Positions 25,704 through 34,394 of a DNA stretch of 42,879 bases are shown here, piece after piece. Both the position numbers and the translations under genes were made by a program. The DNA comes from Clostridia bacterium (lineage in GTDB: Bacteria; Bacillota; Clostridia; Oscillospirales; Ruminococcaceae): contig BNZN01000003.1 in assembly GCA_026001145.1 (NCBI GenBank), positions 1 to 42,879 of the forward strand, given 5' to 3'. Position 1 is the first letter of the stretch. Each line of letters opens with the position of its first letter. The notes below the pieces were generated by a model that was not told the DNA's origin, did not search any database, and was given only the letters and a program-made list of their open reading frames with translations.

Positions 25704-26198
25704 TTATGCTTGAACATTTGATTTGCAGACTCTTTTTTCCAAATCAAGCAGATGTTTTTTTATCTCAGTTCCCGCCGCATAGCCAGTCAGTTCGCCATTG
25801 GCACCAATCACACGGTGACACGGAATGAAAATTGGTAGCGGATTTAGATTATTTGCAAACCCAACAGCACGTGCAGCTCTTGGGTAACTAAAGATTGCAG
25901 CCACCTGCCGATAGCTTCTTGTTTCCCCATAAGGGATGGTGAAAAGGGCGCCCCACACCTTCATCTGAAATTCTGTTCCACCAAAGAAGAGTGGCAGATC
26001 GAAGACTCTCCTTTGTCCAGCCAAATATTCCTTCAGTTGTTCGATGCACTCTTTAAGTAACGGCGTTTCTTGCATGATACAGTTGTCTTTTTTGAATTTC
26101 TCAGACATCGTAGCGAAATAAAGTTTTGTTAGCCCCTGACCATTTTCAACAATGATAATCTCTCCGATATCTGTGTCATAACAATAAGCGTTGTCCAT
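25704..26198 (-). CDS. ogt: Methylated-DNA--protein-cysteine methyltransferase
   Basis: A 164-residue O6-alkylguanine DNA alkyltransferase. It transfers a methyl group from O6-methylguanine to its own cysteine in a suicide repair reaction. The active-site block PIFIPCHRVIGANGELTGYA is intact, preceded by the DNA-binding part VWGALFTIPYGETRSYRQVA and followed by KKHLLDLE. ATG 26198 is used because AAGGAG lies 8 bases before it; the frame is open further upstream into glyS but without such a site. The gap to the glyS stop is only 25 bases, so the two are probably co-transcribed. The 68 bases between this gene and the convergent spo0A-like gene contain a TTGCTC/GAGCAA stem with a long loop and no convincing terminator. 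Confidence 0.93.
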   Translation of the reverse strand: MDNAYCYDTDIGEIIIVENGQGLTKLYFATMSEKFKKDNCIMQETPLLKECIEQLKEYLAGQRRVFDLPLFFGGTEFQMKVWGALFTIPYGETRSYRQVAAIFSYPRAARAVGFANNLNPLPIFIPCHRVIGANGELTGYAAGTEIKKHLLDLEKRVCKSNVQA

Positions 26199-26223
26199 TA
26201 GCAGGTCTCCTTGGCTTTTAATT

Positions 26224-27597
26224 TTAAAATTCAATTTTGCTGTCAATATATTCAACTAAAGTGTCGATTTTTACCCTTTCTTGCTGCATATTATCTCTGT
26301 TTCTGACTGTGACAGTACCATCTTCCTCCGAGTCAAAATCGTATGTTATGCAAAATGGCGTTCCAATTTCATCCTGCCTTCTATACCGCTTCCCAATTGA
26401 TCCTGCCTCATCAAAATCAACTGAGAAACGCTTTGAAAGCGTATCATGAATCACCATTGCCTTTTCTGAAAGCTTCTTTGTTAATGGAAGCACGCAAGCT
26501 TTTATTGGCGCAAGTGCCGGATGTAATTTCAGAACGATCCGGCTGTCACCTTCGGGCAAAGATTCACTCACATAGGCATCGTAGATGAACGCAAGAGCAA
26601 CTCTGTCAGCTCCCAGTGAAGGTTCAATCACATGAGGCAGGTAACTTTCGTTGGTCTCGGGGTCGAAATATTCCAGATTCTTTGCACTGTGTTTTTCGTG
26701 TTGGCTAAGGTCATAATCCCCGCGACAAGCAATGCCCCAAAGCTCACCCCAGCCGAACGGGAAGTTATATTCGATATCGGTCGTTGCTTTTGAATAGTGT
26801 GAAAGTTCTTCTTTCTCATGATCTCTGAGCCGCATGTTTTCTTTAGTCATGTTCAGCGAGAGTAACCAATTGTAACAGAAATTGCGCCAAAAATCAAACC
26901 ATTCGGTGTCTGCCTCCGGTTTGCAAAAAAATTCAAGTTCCATCTGTTCAAACTCTCTTGTTCTAAATGTGAAGTTGCCGGGAGTGATTTCATTTCTGAA
27001 TGCCTTTCCGATTTGTGCAATTCCAAACGGCAGCTTTTTCCGCGTTGTTTTCTGTACGTTCACAAAGTTAACAAAGATCCCTTGTGCGGTTTCTGGCCTC
27101 AAAAATATCTCGCTTTTGTTTTCTTCAACCACTCCCTGAAAAGTCTTGAACATGAGGTTGAAGTTTCTGATTGATGTGAAGTTATTCCCGCCGCATTCAG
27201 GGCAGCTCACATTGTTCTTTTGAATGAACTCCTCAAGCTCTTCATTTTTGAAACTTTCCGCATTAACTCCGGTTTGTTCCGTTGCAATTCTGTCAGCTCT
27301 GTGCCGAGTTTTGCAATCTTTGCAATCAATAAGCGGATCGCTGAAATTCCCAACATGTCCTGATGCTGCCCATACTTTTGAATTCATAAGTATGGCACAA
27401 TCTACCCCAACGTTGAGAGTTCCTTCCCGCACAAACTTTTTCCACCACGCCTTTTTAATGTTGTTTTTAAGTTCAACACCAAGCGGCCCATAATCCCAAG
27501 TGTTGGCAATTCCGCCATAAATCTCAGAACCAGCAAAAATGAATCCTCTGTTTTTACAAAGATTCATAATATCAGTCATCGATTTTTCAACACCCAC
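26224..27597 (-). CDS. glyS: Glycyl-tRNA synthetase, class II single-chain
   Basis: A 457-residue glycine--tRNA ligase of the homodimeric type (not the alpha2-beta2 GlyQ/GlyS type). Class II motifs are seen in [20 protein letters not shown] (motif 2) and [14 protein letters not shown] (motif 3). Zinc-like ligands are [11 protein letters not shown] and CPECGGNNF. The anticodon-binding domain begins at [13 protein letters not shown]. The GTG at 27597 follows AAAAAGGGGTG; the internal ATG six codons later is an alternative. No T-box leader is visible: the upstream 550 bases contain the repeats and a small toxin-like locus instead. Confidence 0.95.
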   Translation of the reverse strand: MGVEKSMTDIMNLCKNRGFIFAGSEIYGGIANTWDYGPLGVELKNNIKKAWWKKFVREGTLNVGVDCAILMNSKVWAASGHVGNFSDPLIDCKDCKTRHRADRIATEQTGVNAESFKNEELEEFIQKNNVSCPECGGNNFTSIRNFNLMFKTFQGVVEENKSEIFLRPETAQGIFVNFVNVQKTTRKKLPFGIAQIGKAFRNEITPGNFTFRTREFEQMELEFFCKPEADTEWFDFWRNFCYNWLLSLNMTKENMRLRDHEKEELSHYSKATTDIEYNFPFGWGELWGIACRGDYDLSQHEKHSAKNLEYFDPETNESYLPHVIEPSLGADRVALAFIYDAYVSESLPEGDSRIVLKLHPALAPIKACVLPLTKKLSEKAMVIHDTLSKRFSVDFDEAGSIGKRYRRQDEIGTPFCITYDFDSEEDGTVTVRNRDNMQQERVKIDTLVEYIDSKIEF

Positions 27598-27652
27598 TGC
27601 CTAACACCCCTTTTTTCAAATTTCTTCAAACTTAAATCAAACGTATGATTCA

Positions 27653-27700
27653 TAATAAATTCGCTTTCTCGAAGTTGTCTTTATTTAAAAGACTTGAAAC
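27653..27700 (+). repeat. Dispersed intergenic repeat fragment (copy E)
   Basis: AATAAATTCGCTTTCTCG followed by an AGTTGTCTTT-ATTTA-AAAGACTTGA stem resembles the central hairpin part of copy A (AACAAATTCGCTTTCTCG plus stem). Again the stem sequence differs but the pairing is kept. The gap 27598-28147 between glyS and gpmI contains this fragment, the small peptide locus and full repeat copy B, and no other gene. Confidence 0.5.
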
Positions 27701-27738
27701 CCGCTTTTCAAGAAACAATTGTGAGATGAGTTGATGCA

Positions 27739-27813
27739 ATGAAAAAGATTTTGGTTGGCTTTGACCTCATCAGGGTCTTGATAAAAGCATATCTAATTTT
27801 CAAAGCAAAGTAG
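27739..27813 (+). CDS. Small hydrophobic peptide, type I toxin-like (locus 2)
   Basis: A 24-codon ORF, too short for ordinary gene finding. It begins MKKILVGF and continues DLIRVLIKAYLI, ending with basic residues. Aligned without gaps to the peptide at 36716-36787 (ELIIVLLKIYIF in the same place) it keeps L-I-x-V-L and K-x-Y, about 8 identities in 23 plus many conservative changes. TTGATGC just before the ATG is shared with the other locus, but the GGAGG of that locus is GATGAG here, so translation may be weak. The stop codon lies in the 5' arm of a terminator hairpin. An antisense promoter faces it from the right. It is inferred to be a relative, possibly a decaying one, of a type I toxin; no known family is recognised. 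Confidence 0.5.
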   Translation: MKKILVGFDLIRVLIKAYLIFKAK

Positions 27814-27846
27814 GCCGCCGTAAGAAAGCGAGCCTACTCCTTTTAG
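27810..27846 (+). terminator. Probable intrinsic terminator of the locus 2 peptide mRNA
   Basis: GTAGGC at 27810-27815 pairs with GCCTAC at 27832-27837, extended by CGC/GCG across one bulged A, and is followed by TCCTTTTAG. On the opposite strand the same hairpin would form the 5' end of the antisense RNA starting near 27844. The matching hairpin exists at the other locus. Confidence 0.5.
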
Positions 27847-27850
27847 TTGT

Positions 27851-27879
27851 ATTGTAGCACAACGATGCAAAGATGTCAA
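27851..27879 (-). promoter_or_regulatory. Consensus promoter for antisense RNA (locus 2)
   Basis: On the minus strand: perfect TTGACA (27879-27874), 17 bases, TACAAT (27856-27851), preceded by TGC. The transcript should start near 27844 and run through the terminator hairpin and the peptide ORF in antisense. Roughly 75 bases here are nearly identical to the reverse complement of 36588-36662. No protein-coding gene is positioned to use this promoter: the next minus-strand start is glyS, 250 bases on. Confidence 0.8.
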
Positions 27880-27938
27880 AAAATTAAACCTGACAAATTC
27901 TACTCCCAAAATCGTAAAAAGTTTGATTTTTTACTTGC

Positions 27939-28119
27939 AAAATCTCATAGCAAAAACCTTGGGTTCTGGAAAAAAGCGTTTCAAGGGAGGGTCCGGGAGG
28001 GAAAATCGCAAGTCCCTCCCGGTTTGCTTTTTTGGAACTTTTTTGTCAAACCACAAAAAAGTTCGAGAAGGCGGTTTTGTTGCGAATCCCGGAGTGCTTG
28101 GAAAGCATCGTTTCAAGAA
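27939..28119 (-). repeat. Dispersed intergenic repeat (copy B, full)
   Basis: Read on the minus strand it contains a TGCTT-TCC-AAGCA hairpin, AACAAAACCGCCTTCTCG, a GAACTTTTTTGT/ACAAAAAAGTTC hairpin, a GGGAGGG...CCCTCCC hairpin around ACTTGCGATT, then TTTTTTCCAGAACCCAAGG and GCTATGAGATTTTG. It is the most complete copy in the window and lies just downstream of gpmI (same strand). Confidence 0.8.
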
Positions 28120-28147
28120 ACAAATCAAAGGATCTCAAGCCCTTCTT

Positions 28148-29626
28148 TTAGATTCCAATTAGGCTTTTTCCTGACATTTCGTCTGGTTTGCTCATCCCTA
28201 AAATCTCCAATATTGTTGGGGCCACATCGCACAATCTGCCGCCGGATTTGAGTTTTTTGTCCACTCCCACAACAATAAATGGCACTTCGTTAGTTGTGTG
28301 TGCAGTAACGATTCCTCCAGTTCCATCTACCATCTCCTCTGCATTCCCGTGATCCGCTGTGATTACAACAACGCCACCAAGTTTGGTTACACACTCTGCC
28401 ACTTTCCCAACAGATTCGTCAACCACCTGCACGGCTTCAATCGTCGCTTGCATATTCCCGGTGTGCCCAACCATATCGCAGTTTGCAAGGTTCAACACAA
28501 CCACATCATGTTCCCTTGTTTTGAGCTTTTCCAGCAGCTTTTCCGTGATTTCTCTGGCTGCCATCTGCGGTGACTGATCATAGGTTTTAACTTTCGGTGA
28601 GGCTACCGCGATCCTTTCTTCGTTAGGAAAGGCTTTTTCTTCGCCACAGTTAAAAAAATAGGTAACGTGTGCGTATTTTTCGGTTTCTGCAATCTTGAGT
28701 TGTTTCAGGTTGCACTTTGATATATATTCGCTCAGTCCATTGGTGATCTTCTGTGTTTCAAAAATAACTCGGTCATTTTTAGATTCCTTGTCGTATCTGG
28801 TCATGGTTACAAAATGGTCAAACCCGGTGCTTTCAAAGGCCTTTTTAAGTTGTTTTGTTCTGTCAGCCCTAAAATTGAGACAGATTACCCAATCGTCGCT
28901 TTTTACGGGAATGTTTTTTAAAATGCGTGGTTTCAGAAATTCGTCGGTTTCTTGCATTTGATAAGCATCTTCAAGTGCTTGGATTGGATCATCGCATTTC
29001 TCACCAATTCCCTCAGAAATCGCCAAGTAGGCGACATTTGTTTTTTCCCATCTGTTGTCGCGATCCATTGCATAAAATCTGCCAACAAGGGTTGCAATCT
29101 CTCCCACACCCACTTCTTTTACTTTTTCCTGCAACTCTTTAATGAATCCGACTCCCGATGTCGGCGCTGTGTCTCGGCCATCCATAAAACAATGCAGGAA
29201 TACTTTTTTTATTCCTTCCCGCTTTGCAAATTCCAAAAGGGTATAAATATGCTGATTACTGCCGTGCACGCAACCATCGGAAAGAATTCCTAACACATGC
29301 AATGCGGATTTATCTTTCAGGCATCTTCTTGCCACTGTTTTTAATGTTTTGTTCTCAAAGAATTCTCCATTTTCGATGGTTTCGTTGATTTTCCCCAGGT
29401 TTCCAAGGACTATTCTTCCTGCTCCAATGTTTGTGTGCCCAACCTCAGAGTTGCCCATCTGGCCTTCAGGCAAGCCAACTGCTTCGCCCGAAGCCTTCAA
29501 AGTTGTGTTGGGGCAATTTTTTAGCAGCCTATCTAGGGTTGGAGTTTTGGCTTGTGCAATTGCATTGTTATGAGTTCCATGACTAATCCCGAAGCCATCT
29601 AAGATAATCAGAACCAGTGGTTTCAT
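28148..29626 (-). CDS. gpmI: 2,3-bisphosphoglycerate-independent phosphoglycerate mutase
   Basis: A 492-residue enzyme interconverting 3- and 2-phosphoglycerate in glycolysis, using two Mn ions and a phosphoserine. Evidence: N-terminal KPLVLIILDGFGISHGT (metal Asp), catalytic Ser in QMGNSEVGHTNIGAGR, YAMDRDNRWEKTNVAY, and the second metal block VVVITADHGNAEEM. Length is slightly below the usual 505-515. The Met at 29626 is chosen because it aligns with the family start; the frame is open to a TTG-ATG pair at 29647/29644 with no ribosome binding site. It is the last gene of the minus-strand cluster that begins with uppP. Confidence 0.95.
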   Translation of the reverse strand: MKPLVLIILDGFGISHGTHNNAIAQAKTPTLDRLLKNCPNTTLKASGEAVGLPEGQMGNSEVGHTNIGAGRIVLGNLGKINETIENGEFFENKTLKTVARRCLKDKSALHVLGILSDGCVHGSNQHIYTLLEFAKREGIKKVFLHCFMDGRDTAPTSGVGFIKELQEKVKEVGVGEIATLVGRFYAMDRDNRWEKTNVAYLAISEGIGEKCDDPIQALEDAYQMQETDEFLKPRILKNIPVKSDDWVICLNFRADRTKQLKKAFESTGFDHFVTMTRYDKESKNDRVIFETQKITNGLSEYISKCNLKQLKIAETEKYAHVTYFFNCGEEKAFPNEERIAVASPKVKTYDQSPQMAAREITEKLLEKLKTREHDVVVLNLANCDMVGHTGNMQATIEAVQVVDESVGKVAECVTKLGGVVVITADHGNAEEMVDGTGGIVTAHTTNEVPFIVVGVDKKLKSGGRLCDVAPTILEILGMSKPDEMSGKSLIGI

Positions 29627-29681
29627 GTTAACTTCAACACCCATCAAATTTGATTTGTAGCGAAAAACCTATTATTACGGC

Positions 29682-30908
29682 TTAGTCGGGTGGCTCTGAT
29701 TCAGGATTTTGCTTGTTTTCTCTGTCGTTTAAATAAGCCGACGTTTCTGTTGGCAGTCCCTTTTGCAGCAACTTTTTCTCTACTACTCTTTTTATGAACA
29801 CATAAAAGGTGGCAAAGATAGGGACCCCGAGGATCAGCCCAGGGACGCCAAACAACTTGCCAAACAGAACGATTGCGAAAATTACCCAAAATCCGCTTAA
29901 CCCCGTTTTATCTCCCAAAATTTTGGGGCTCAAGATATTTGCATCTAATAACTGCAGAAGTGTAATAAGCAATATGAACAAGAACGCTTGGACTGGCGAT
30001 TCAAGCAACAGAATAACACAGCTTGGAATGGCTCCAATGAATGGCCCAAAATAAGGAATCATGTTTGCTATCCCAATTATTGTGCTGATAAGAATCGAAT
30101 ATGGCATTCTTAAGATTAACATTCCAATGCAACATATAATCCCTACGATAACAGAGTTCAAAAACTTGCCAAACATAAAGTTGTTGAAAGTACTGTTGAG
30201 CTCTCGGCCAACGTCAACCATCTTTTGCAGTTTTTCGGTTTTCAAAAACACGCTCAAAAACTTCTTTACCTGAGCACAGAATGTCTCTTTACTCGCTAAG
30301 AAATAAACCGACATGATGCAGGTTACAACAACATTGAAGATCCACTTGGTTAATTGTGTGGCAAAAGGAATAACATAAAGTGAAAGATCTTTCAGGCCCT
30401 TAGTTATAACCTCCCACATATTCTTGAGCGAATTGTTGAACTGATCCGACAAAGTTTTGGCGGGAAGGTTCAGCAATTCTTCTAGCCACTTCCCCCAGCC
30501 GCTAACATATGCAATCAGTTCGTTTGCATTTATTTTGTTCATGTTGTCCATGATATAGGGGATTAGAAAGCCCATCATGAATGCAACTATAAGAAGGATA
30601 ACTATCCACGAAAGAGATACGCTAAGCCTTCTTATTACTTTTGGAGAGAGTTTGATGCCCTGCAATTTTTTAATTTTTAATAATGCTTTTAGCGATTTCT
30701 CGATCCACATTAGCAATGGATTAATAATATATGCAAGCAACAATCCGTTAAGAATTGGTTTTAATGTCGTCACAAAGCTGCTTAGCCAAATCACGACCTC
30801 TACCAACTTGCTGATTCCAAGATAAAATAATATTGCCGCTGCCAACACTCCAAAAGCATAAAGCGACCCGGCAAGATATTTATTATTCCATTCACCTTTT
30901 TTAAACAA
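29682..30908 (-). CDS. AI-2E family (PerM-like) membrane transporter
   Basis: A 408-residue polytopic membrane protein of the AI-2E transporter family. It has hydrophobic helices near residues 13-35, 40-62 and 88-112, then a large middle loop (about 130-195), and the family's C-terminal core: NMIPYFGPFIGAIPSCVILL, LLQLLDANILSPKILGD and FGKLFGVPGLILGVPIFATF. Substrates of most members are unknown; the autoinducer-2 exporter TqsA and Na/H antiporters are among them, so no substrate is assigned. TTG 30908 follows GGAGGGAACGAT. It starts 21 bases after the cdaR stop, in the same operon. Confidence 0.88.
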   Translation of the reverse strand: MFKKGEWNNKYLAGSLYAFGVLAAAILFYLGISKLVEVVIWLSSFVTTLKPILNGLLLAYIINPLLMWIEKSLKALLKIKKLQGIKLSPKVIRRLSVSLSWIVILLIVAFMMGFLIPYIMDNMNKINANELIAYVSGWGKWLEELLNLPAKTLSDQFNNSLKNMWEVITKGLKDLSLYVIPFATQLTKWIFNVVVTCIMSVYFLASKETFCAQVKKFLSVFLKTEKLQKMVDVGRELNSTFNNFMFGKFLNSVIVGIICCIGMLILRMPYSILISTIIGIANMIPYFGPFIGAIPSCVILLLESPVQAFLFILLITLLQLLDANILSPKILGDKTGLSGFWVIFAIVLFGKLFGVPGLILGVPIFATFYVFIKRVVEKKLLQKGLPTETSAYLNDRENKQNPESEPPD

Positions 30909-30928
30909 ATCGTTCCCTCCTATGCTTA

Positions 30929-32194
30929 TCAGGATATATTAATATCTATTTCGTAACTACCCGTGACCCAGACATCAGGAACTTCCGGAATATTTATGCT
31001 GACCGGAACTTGCTTTCTGCCGGAAGCATCTGCCGGCAAGTCTTGAAGATCAGCAACAACAGATAGGTTCCTCCCTTGCAATTTCTTTAAACTTTTTTGT
31101 GGTCCAACAAGGGTGATATCACGAATTTGCTCGGTCAATAACCGGACCTTTTTATTCACAGGTTCATTTACAAGCTCTATATTCTTAGAAGAAACAACCT
31201 TTGTCTCAATGTCATTGTTCACCATTTTTACACTAATCTCTGGGATGTCATCCACGTTCCATATTCCGGACGTAAGGACGTTTTTCATATCGAATAGGAT
31301 CGTGTTTTGGTCAGGTGTCAACTTGCTAATATCAATGTCACCCAAAAAAACCTCAGCAATGGCATCATATTTTTGGGGGTCACAACCTATCTTTATGGTT
31401 TTTTGAGAAAGTTCGAACTTTTCGGACTTCATACGAGTTTTGTCAAAATCTTTTGGATAATTGATGAATTCATACCTAAGAGGGACTTCTTTGACTTTAA
31501 ACACGGGAATTGTAACTTTCATAGATTTAGGGAGGCCGGAAATGTCGTTATCATCTTCAATTTTAATTTCTGTTTTGTCTTCCCTCAGTAACTTCACATC
31601 TCCTTCTAGAAAACTGGTGTCTTTTGGTTTGTTTTCTGGGAGCACAACTTTGCAAGAGCTGATGCCGCCGAGCTCCAGCTCTGGCCCAATTATGGTTATA
31701 TTTTCTTGCTTTGGTTGGGGCATTCCCAACAAATATTCTTTGGGAACTTCTAATTTGGAAGTATCAACTTCCACCTTCAGCACTTTTGTGATCAGTTTGT
31801 CAAATTTAACACTCATCTCTTTCGGATAGATTGAAACTATCTCTATGCCTTTTCTCAAAGGATCTGCATAAAGTTCCAGGCTATATTCTCCGGCTGCAAC
31901 AACCCGAGAAAGATCAGCGTAAACCTTCAGATCTTTGCTCTTGTCTAGTGTTCCAAGAACTTGTCGGCTTCCTTTTATTCTAACGTTGGCTGGATATTCA
32001 CTTTTAACAGGCCTTAACTCTTTTGTTTTTGCCATGTCTTTCGTGTCTATATTAAAAAGCACACTGAAGCTGCGAATTGTTTCTGTTTCGAGTTTTGATG
32101 CGACAGAAAACCACAGGCAAAATGCGAATATTAACGCAAAAATTCCCCAAACCCATCTGTTATTTAAAATCGCCTTAACGGATTTCTCTGCCAA
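30929..32194 (-). CDS. cdaR: CdaR (YbbR-domain) regulator of CdaA
   Basis: A 421-residue membrane-anchored protein with one N-terminal transmembrane segment (VWGIFALIFAFCLWFSVAS, about residues 14-32) and several extracellular YbbR-type beta repeats, for example SEYPANVRIKGSRQVLG, IDTLVT-like cores and RDITLVGPQKSLKKLQGRN. CdaR binds and modulates the c-di-AMP cyclase CdaA in Bacillota. It follows cdaA by about 50 bases on the same strand, the standard arrangement. TTG 32194 is preceded by GAGGTGTGAG. Confidence 0.92.
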   Translation of the reverse strand: MAEKSVKAILNNRWVWGIFALIFAFCLWFSVASKLETETIRSFSVLFNIDTKDMAKTKELRPVKSEYPANVRIKGSRQVLGTLDKSKDLKVYADLSRVVAAGEYSLELYADPLRKGIEIVSIYPKEMSVKFDKLITKVLKVEVDTSKLEVPKEYLLGMPQPKQENITIIGPELELGGISSCKVVLPENKPKDTSFLEGDVKLLREDKTEIKIEDDNDISGLPKSMKVTIPVFKVKEVPLRYEFINYPKDFDKTRMKSEKFELSQKTIKIGCDPQKYDAIAEVFLGDIDISKLTPDQNTILFDMKNVLTSGIWNVDDIPEISVKMVNNDIETKVVSSKNIELVNEPVNKKVRLLTEQIRDITLVGPQKSLKKLQGRNLSVVADLQDLPADASGRKQVPVSINIPEVPDVWVTGSYEIDINIS

Positions 32195-32243
32195 AACTCA
32201 CACCTCAATTCAACCAACGGCACGCATCTTTATAAGATGCCAC

Positions 32244-33119
32244 TCAAGTTTTTTTTAATCTTTTCAATATCCTGAAATTCTTAAGCGCATCCCAGAAGCT
32301 TTCACGTTGGTTTTCGTTTGTGGGCATCAATTCAATTTCCAAGAGGCTTTGAAGTCGTTCTTTCGACTTAATGGCTTTTAACTCGCCTTTGTGCGCAACT
32401 GAAATGGCCCCAAGTTCTTCAGAAACAATCAAGACCAAAGCATCTGAGTTCTCACTAATTCCGATTCCTGCGCGGTGCCTTGTTCCATATTTTTTGTTTA
32501 GGTTTCGTTTTTGGGTCAGTGGTAAAATACATCCCGCCGCATAAATTTTGTCACCATCTATTATCACTGCGCCATCGTGCAGTGGAGTATTTATAAAAAA
32601 TATATTAAGAAGCAATTCACGTGTGATTTTTGCATCCAAGATAATCCCGGTCTGCTCAATATCGTCCAGGGAATCACGCTTTTTAACAACTATAAGTGCG
32701 CCGGTTCTTCTTTCCGCCATGTTATTACAGGCATCACAGAGAGTTTTTATGGTTTCAAGTTTTTGAGCATTTTCAAGCTCATTTCCGTTTCCCCAAAACG
32801 CCATGTTAATTTTTGTTCTTCCAAATCGTTCAAAAATGCGTCTCAATTCCGGTTGGAATACTACTACCATTACTATTAACCCAACAGTGGAAAGTTGTTC
32901 AAGTATGTGAGCTGTTGTGATAAAATTCGCAATTTTTGAAACCAAATAGATCGCGTACGCGATGACCAGAATCGCAATGCCCTTGAACAAGCGCTGTGCT
33001 CTTATTTCATGCAACACCTTAAAACCCCAATATGCAAAACCTGCAACTATCAAGATATCAACTGCGTCACTCAGGCCAAATGTTTTAAGCACTCCCATTG
33101 TAGATTCAAAAATTTGCAT
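32244..33119 (-). CDS. cdaA: Diadenylate cyclase CdaA (c-di-AMP synthase)
   Basis: A 291-residue enzyme that makes c-di-AMP from two ATP and is involved in potassium, osmotic and cell-wall homeostasis. Three N-terminal transmembrane helices (about 20-90: VDILIVAGFAYWGF, GIAILVIAYAIYLVS, LIVMVVVF) precede the DAC domain. Catalytic motifs DGAVII and GTRHRAGIGISE are intact, with the usual TPLHDGAV context. ATG 33119 is chosen over the TTG one codon earlier, with AAGGA about 9 bases upstream. It lies between uppP and cdaR, and the common glmM partner is not in this cluster. Confidence 0.95.
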   Translation of the reverse strand: MQIFESTMGVLKTFGLSDAVDILIVAGFAYWGFKVLHEIRAQRLFKGIAILVIAYAIYLVSKIANFITTAHILEQLSTVGLIVMVVVFQPELRRIFERFGRTKINMAFWGNGNELENAQKLETIKTLCDACNNMAERRTGALIVVKKRDSLDDIEQTGIILDAKITRELLLNIFFINTPLHDGAVIIDGDKIYAAGCILPLTQKRNLNKKYGTRHRAGIGISENSDALVLIVSEELGAISVAHKGELKAIKSKERLQSLLEIELMPTNENQRESFWDALKNFRILKRLKKT

Positions 33120-33158
33120 CAAGGCAATTCCTTTCGGCTTTCTTTAAAGAAGGATACT

Positions 33159-34004
33159 TCAAAGAATATTCAAGTGTTCAAGCATTCCAACCACAATAGC
33201 AAATGTTCCAACAAACACGGTGTAATAAGCAAACAGATGGAACTTACCCTTTTTTATTACTTTTTCGAGTGTATTTACGCAAATACAACCCACTAACACA
33301 GAAATTAGCACGGCAATTGGGATCAACCATCCATTGCCATAATCCATCTGGCCTGAGCTTTCACTAACACTCACCAATTCTGCTGCGCAGATTGCTGGGA
33401 TGCTCAAGAGAAAGGAATACATAATACAATATTTAATTGATAACCCCAAAATAAGGCCGACTGCAATTGTGATTCCCGACCTTGAAATGCCCGGCAATGG
33501 GGCAATAAGAGCTTGGACGAGACCAATCAAAAGCGCATCTGCGTATCGCATTTCCATCGCACTTTTACTGCCATGTATCTTTTTGCAGGAAATTAACACA
33601 ATTGTTGCGGTCAACAGAAAAAAAATGCCTAGCAATATCGTGTTGTCCAGATCCATTACACGTCTATATTGTTTTCTGAGAACAAAAGTTATAATCAGCG
33701 GAGCTGTGGACGTTGCAAGCAGAGTGAGTAACCGCCTGTAATATGAGTTGGTATATCTTCGGTTAACAAGGTCTAAAACTAGATTGAACATTTCGCCTGT
33801 CAATTTTAAAATGACTTTCCAATATGTTAATAAAATTGTCACAAGAGTTCCCATGTGCAGTGTAACGTAAAGAAAAACATTGTCTTTGGCAGCTCCCTTT
33901 TGGAAATGTTGAATTAATAGCATGTGACCGGAACTGGAAACGGGGAGAAATTCGGTTAATCCTTGAACAATTGCGTATATAAATATAACGAAAGCTGACT
34001 TCAT
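33159..34004 (-). CDS. uppP: Undecaprenyl-diphosphatase UppP (BacA)
   Basis: A 281-residue membrane phosphatase that recycles the peptidoglycan lipid carrier undecaprenyl diphosphate; high levels give bacitracin resistance. The two family signatures are present: VQGLTEFLPVSSSGHMLLIQ near the N-terminus and LPGISRSGITIAVGL in the second half. About eight hydrophobic helices are seen. ATG 34004 has GGGAGG just upstream and matches the family start; the frame is open 27 codons further but that part looks unrelated. It is the first gene of the minus-strand cluster, about 77 bases from its promoter. Confidence 0.94.
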   Translation of the reverse strand: MKSAFVIFIYAIVQGLTEFLPVSSSGHMLLIQHFQKGAAKDNVFLYVTLHMGTLVTILLTYWKVILKLTGEMFNLVLDLVNRRYTNSYYRRLLTLLATSTAPLIITFVLRKQYRRVMDLDNTILLGIFFLLTATIVLISCKKIHGSKSAMEMRYADALLIGLVQALIAPLPGISRSGITIAVGLILGLSIKYCIMYSFLLSIPAICAAELVSVSESSGQMDYGNGWLIPIAVLISVLVGCICVNTLEKVIKKGKFHLFAYYTVFVGTFAIVVGMLEHLNIL

Positions 34005-34087
34005 GTTCCTCCCTTTTCCCTCGTCAATAAATCTGTTATTTTTTAAGAATTTTCGGTAAGCATCAAATTCAAACATGAACCTCAACT

Positions 34088-34116
34088 ATTTTAACACTTT
34101 TAGGCCTTTTTAGCAA
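34088..34116 (-). promoter_or_regulatory. Promoter of the uppP-cdaA-cdaR cluster
   Basis: On the minus strand: TTGCTA (34116-34111), 17 bases, TAAAAT (34093-34088). Transcription would start near 34081, about 75 bases before the uppP ATG. The stretch between this and the pyrB promoter (34117-34320) is A+T-rich and shows nothing else that I can support. Confidence 0.5.
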
Positions 34117-34328
34117 AGTGTTGCACTTGACTTGACAATCTGCCAATCCTCTCCCTGCGTCTTCTCCACAACGCTTTTTATCAAAGTTTTAGGTGTTTTG
34201 CCTTGAGATTTTCAAGTAAAAATTCTGAGGTATTTTCTGGGGAAAAGCAACAGATGCCTCTTGTTTACAAAAAATTTACAAAGTTTCGGGTAAATTTTAA
34301 AGCAACCGTGATGCAGGGAGGTGGACTG

Positions 34329-34337
34329 TGATATAAT
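34329..34337 (+). promoter_or_regulatory. Extended -10 promoter of pyrB
   Basis: TGATATAAT, with a perfect TATAAT at 34332-34337 and a TGn extension, lies about 60 bases before the pyrB start. The -35 position (TGATGC at 34309-34314) is poor, as expected for an extended -10 promoter. The 50-base leader shows no PyrR-type attenuator that I can recognise. The same nine bases occur at 22743-22751. Confidence 0.55.
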
Positions 34338-34394
34338 AACAGTGGATAAAAAGAACGGCACGTTTCGTTGATGTGCAGTGGAAGAAGGGGTTCG

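Noticed and set aside
27598..27660. T-box leader of glyS
   Set aside because: No specifier stem, T-box sequence or terminator/antiterminator pair could be recognised in the short leader.
27847..28251. A 134-codon plus-strand frame, and similar frames at 24537-24725 and 22647-23000 (minus), encoding related peptides
   Set aside because: They lie in copies of the dispersed intergenic repeat, have no ribosome binding sites, and the 3' end of the first runs into gpmI on the other strand. The shared peptides reflect the DNA repeat.
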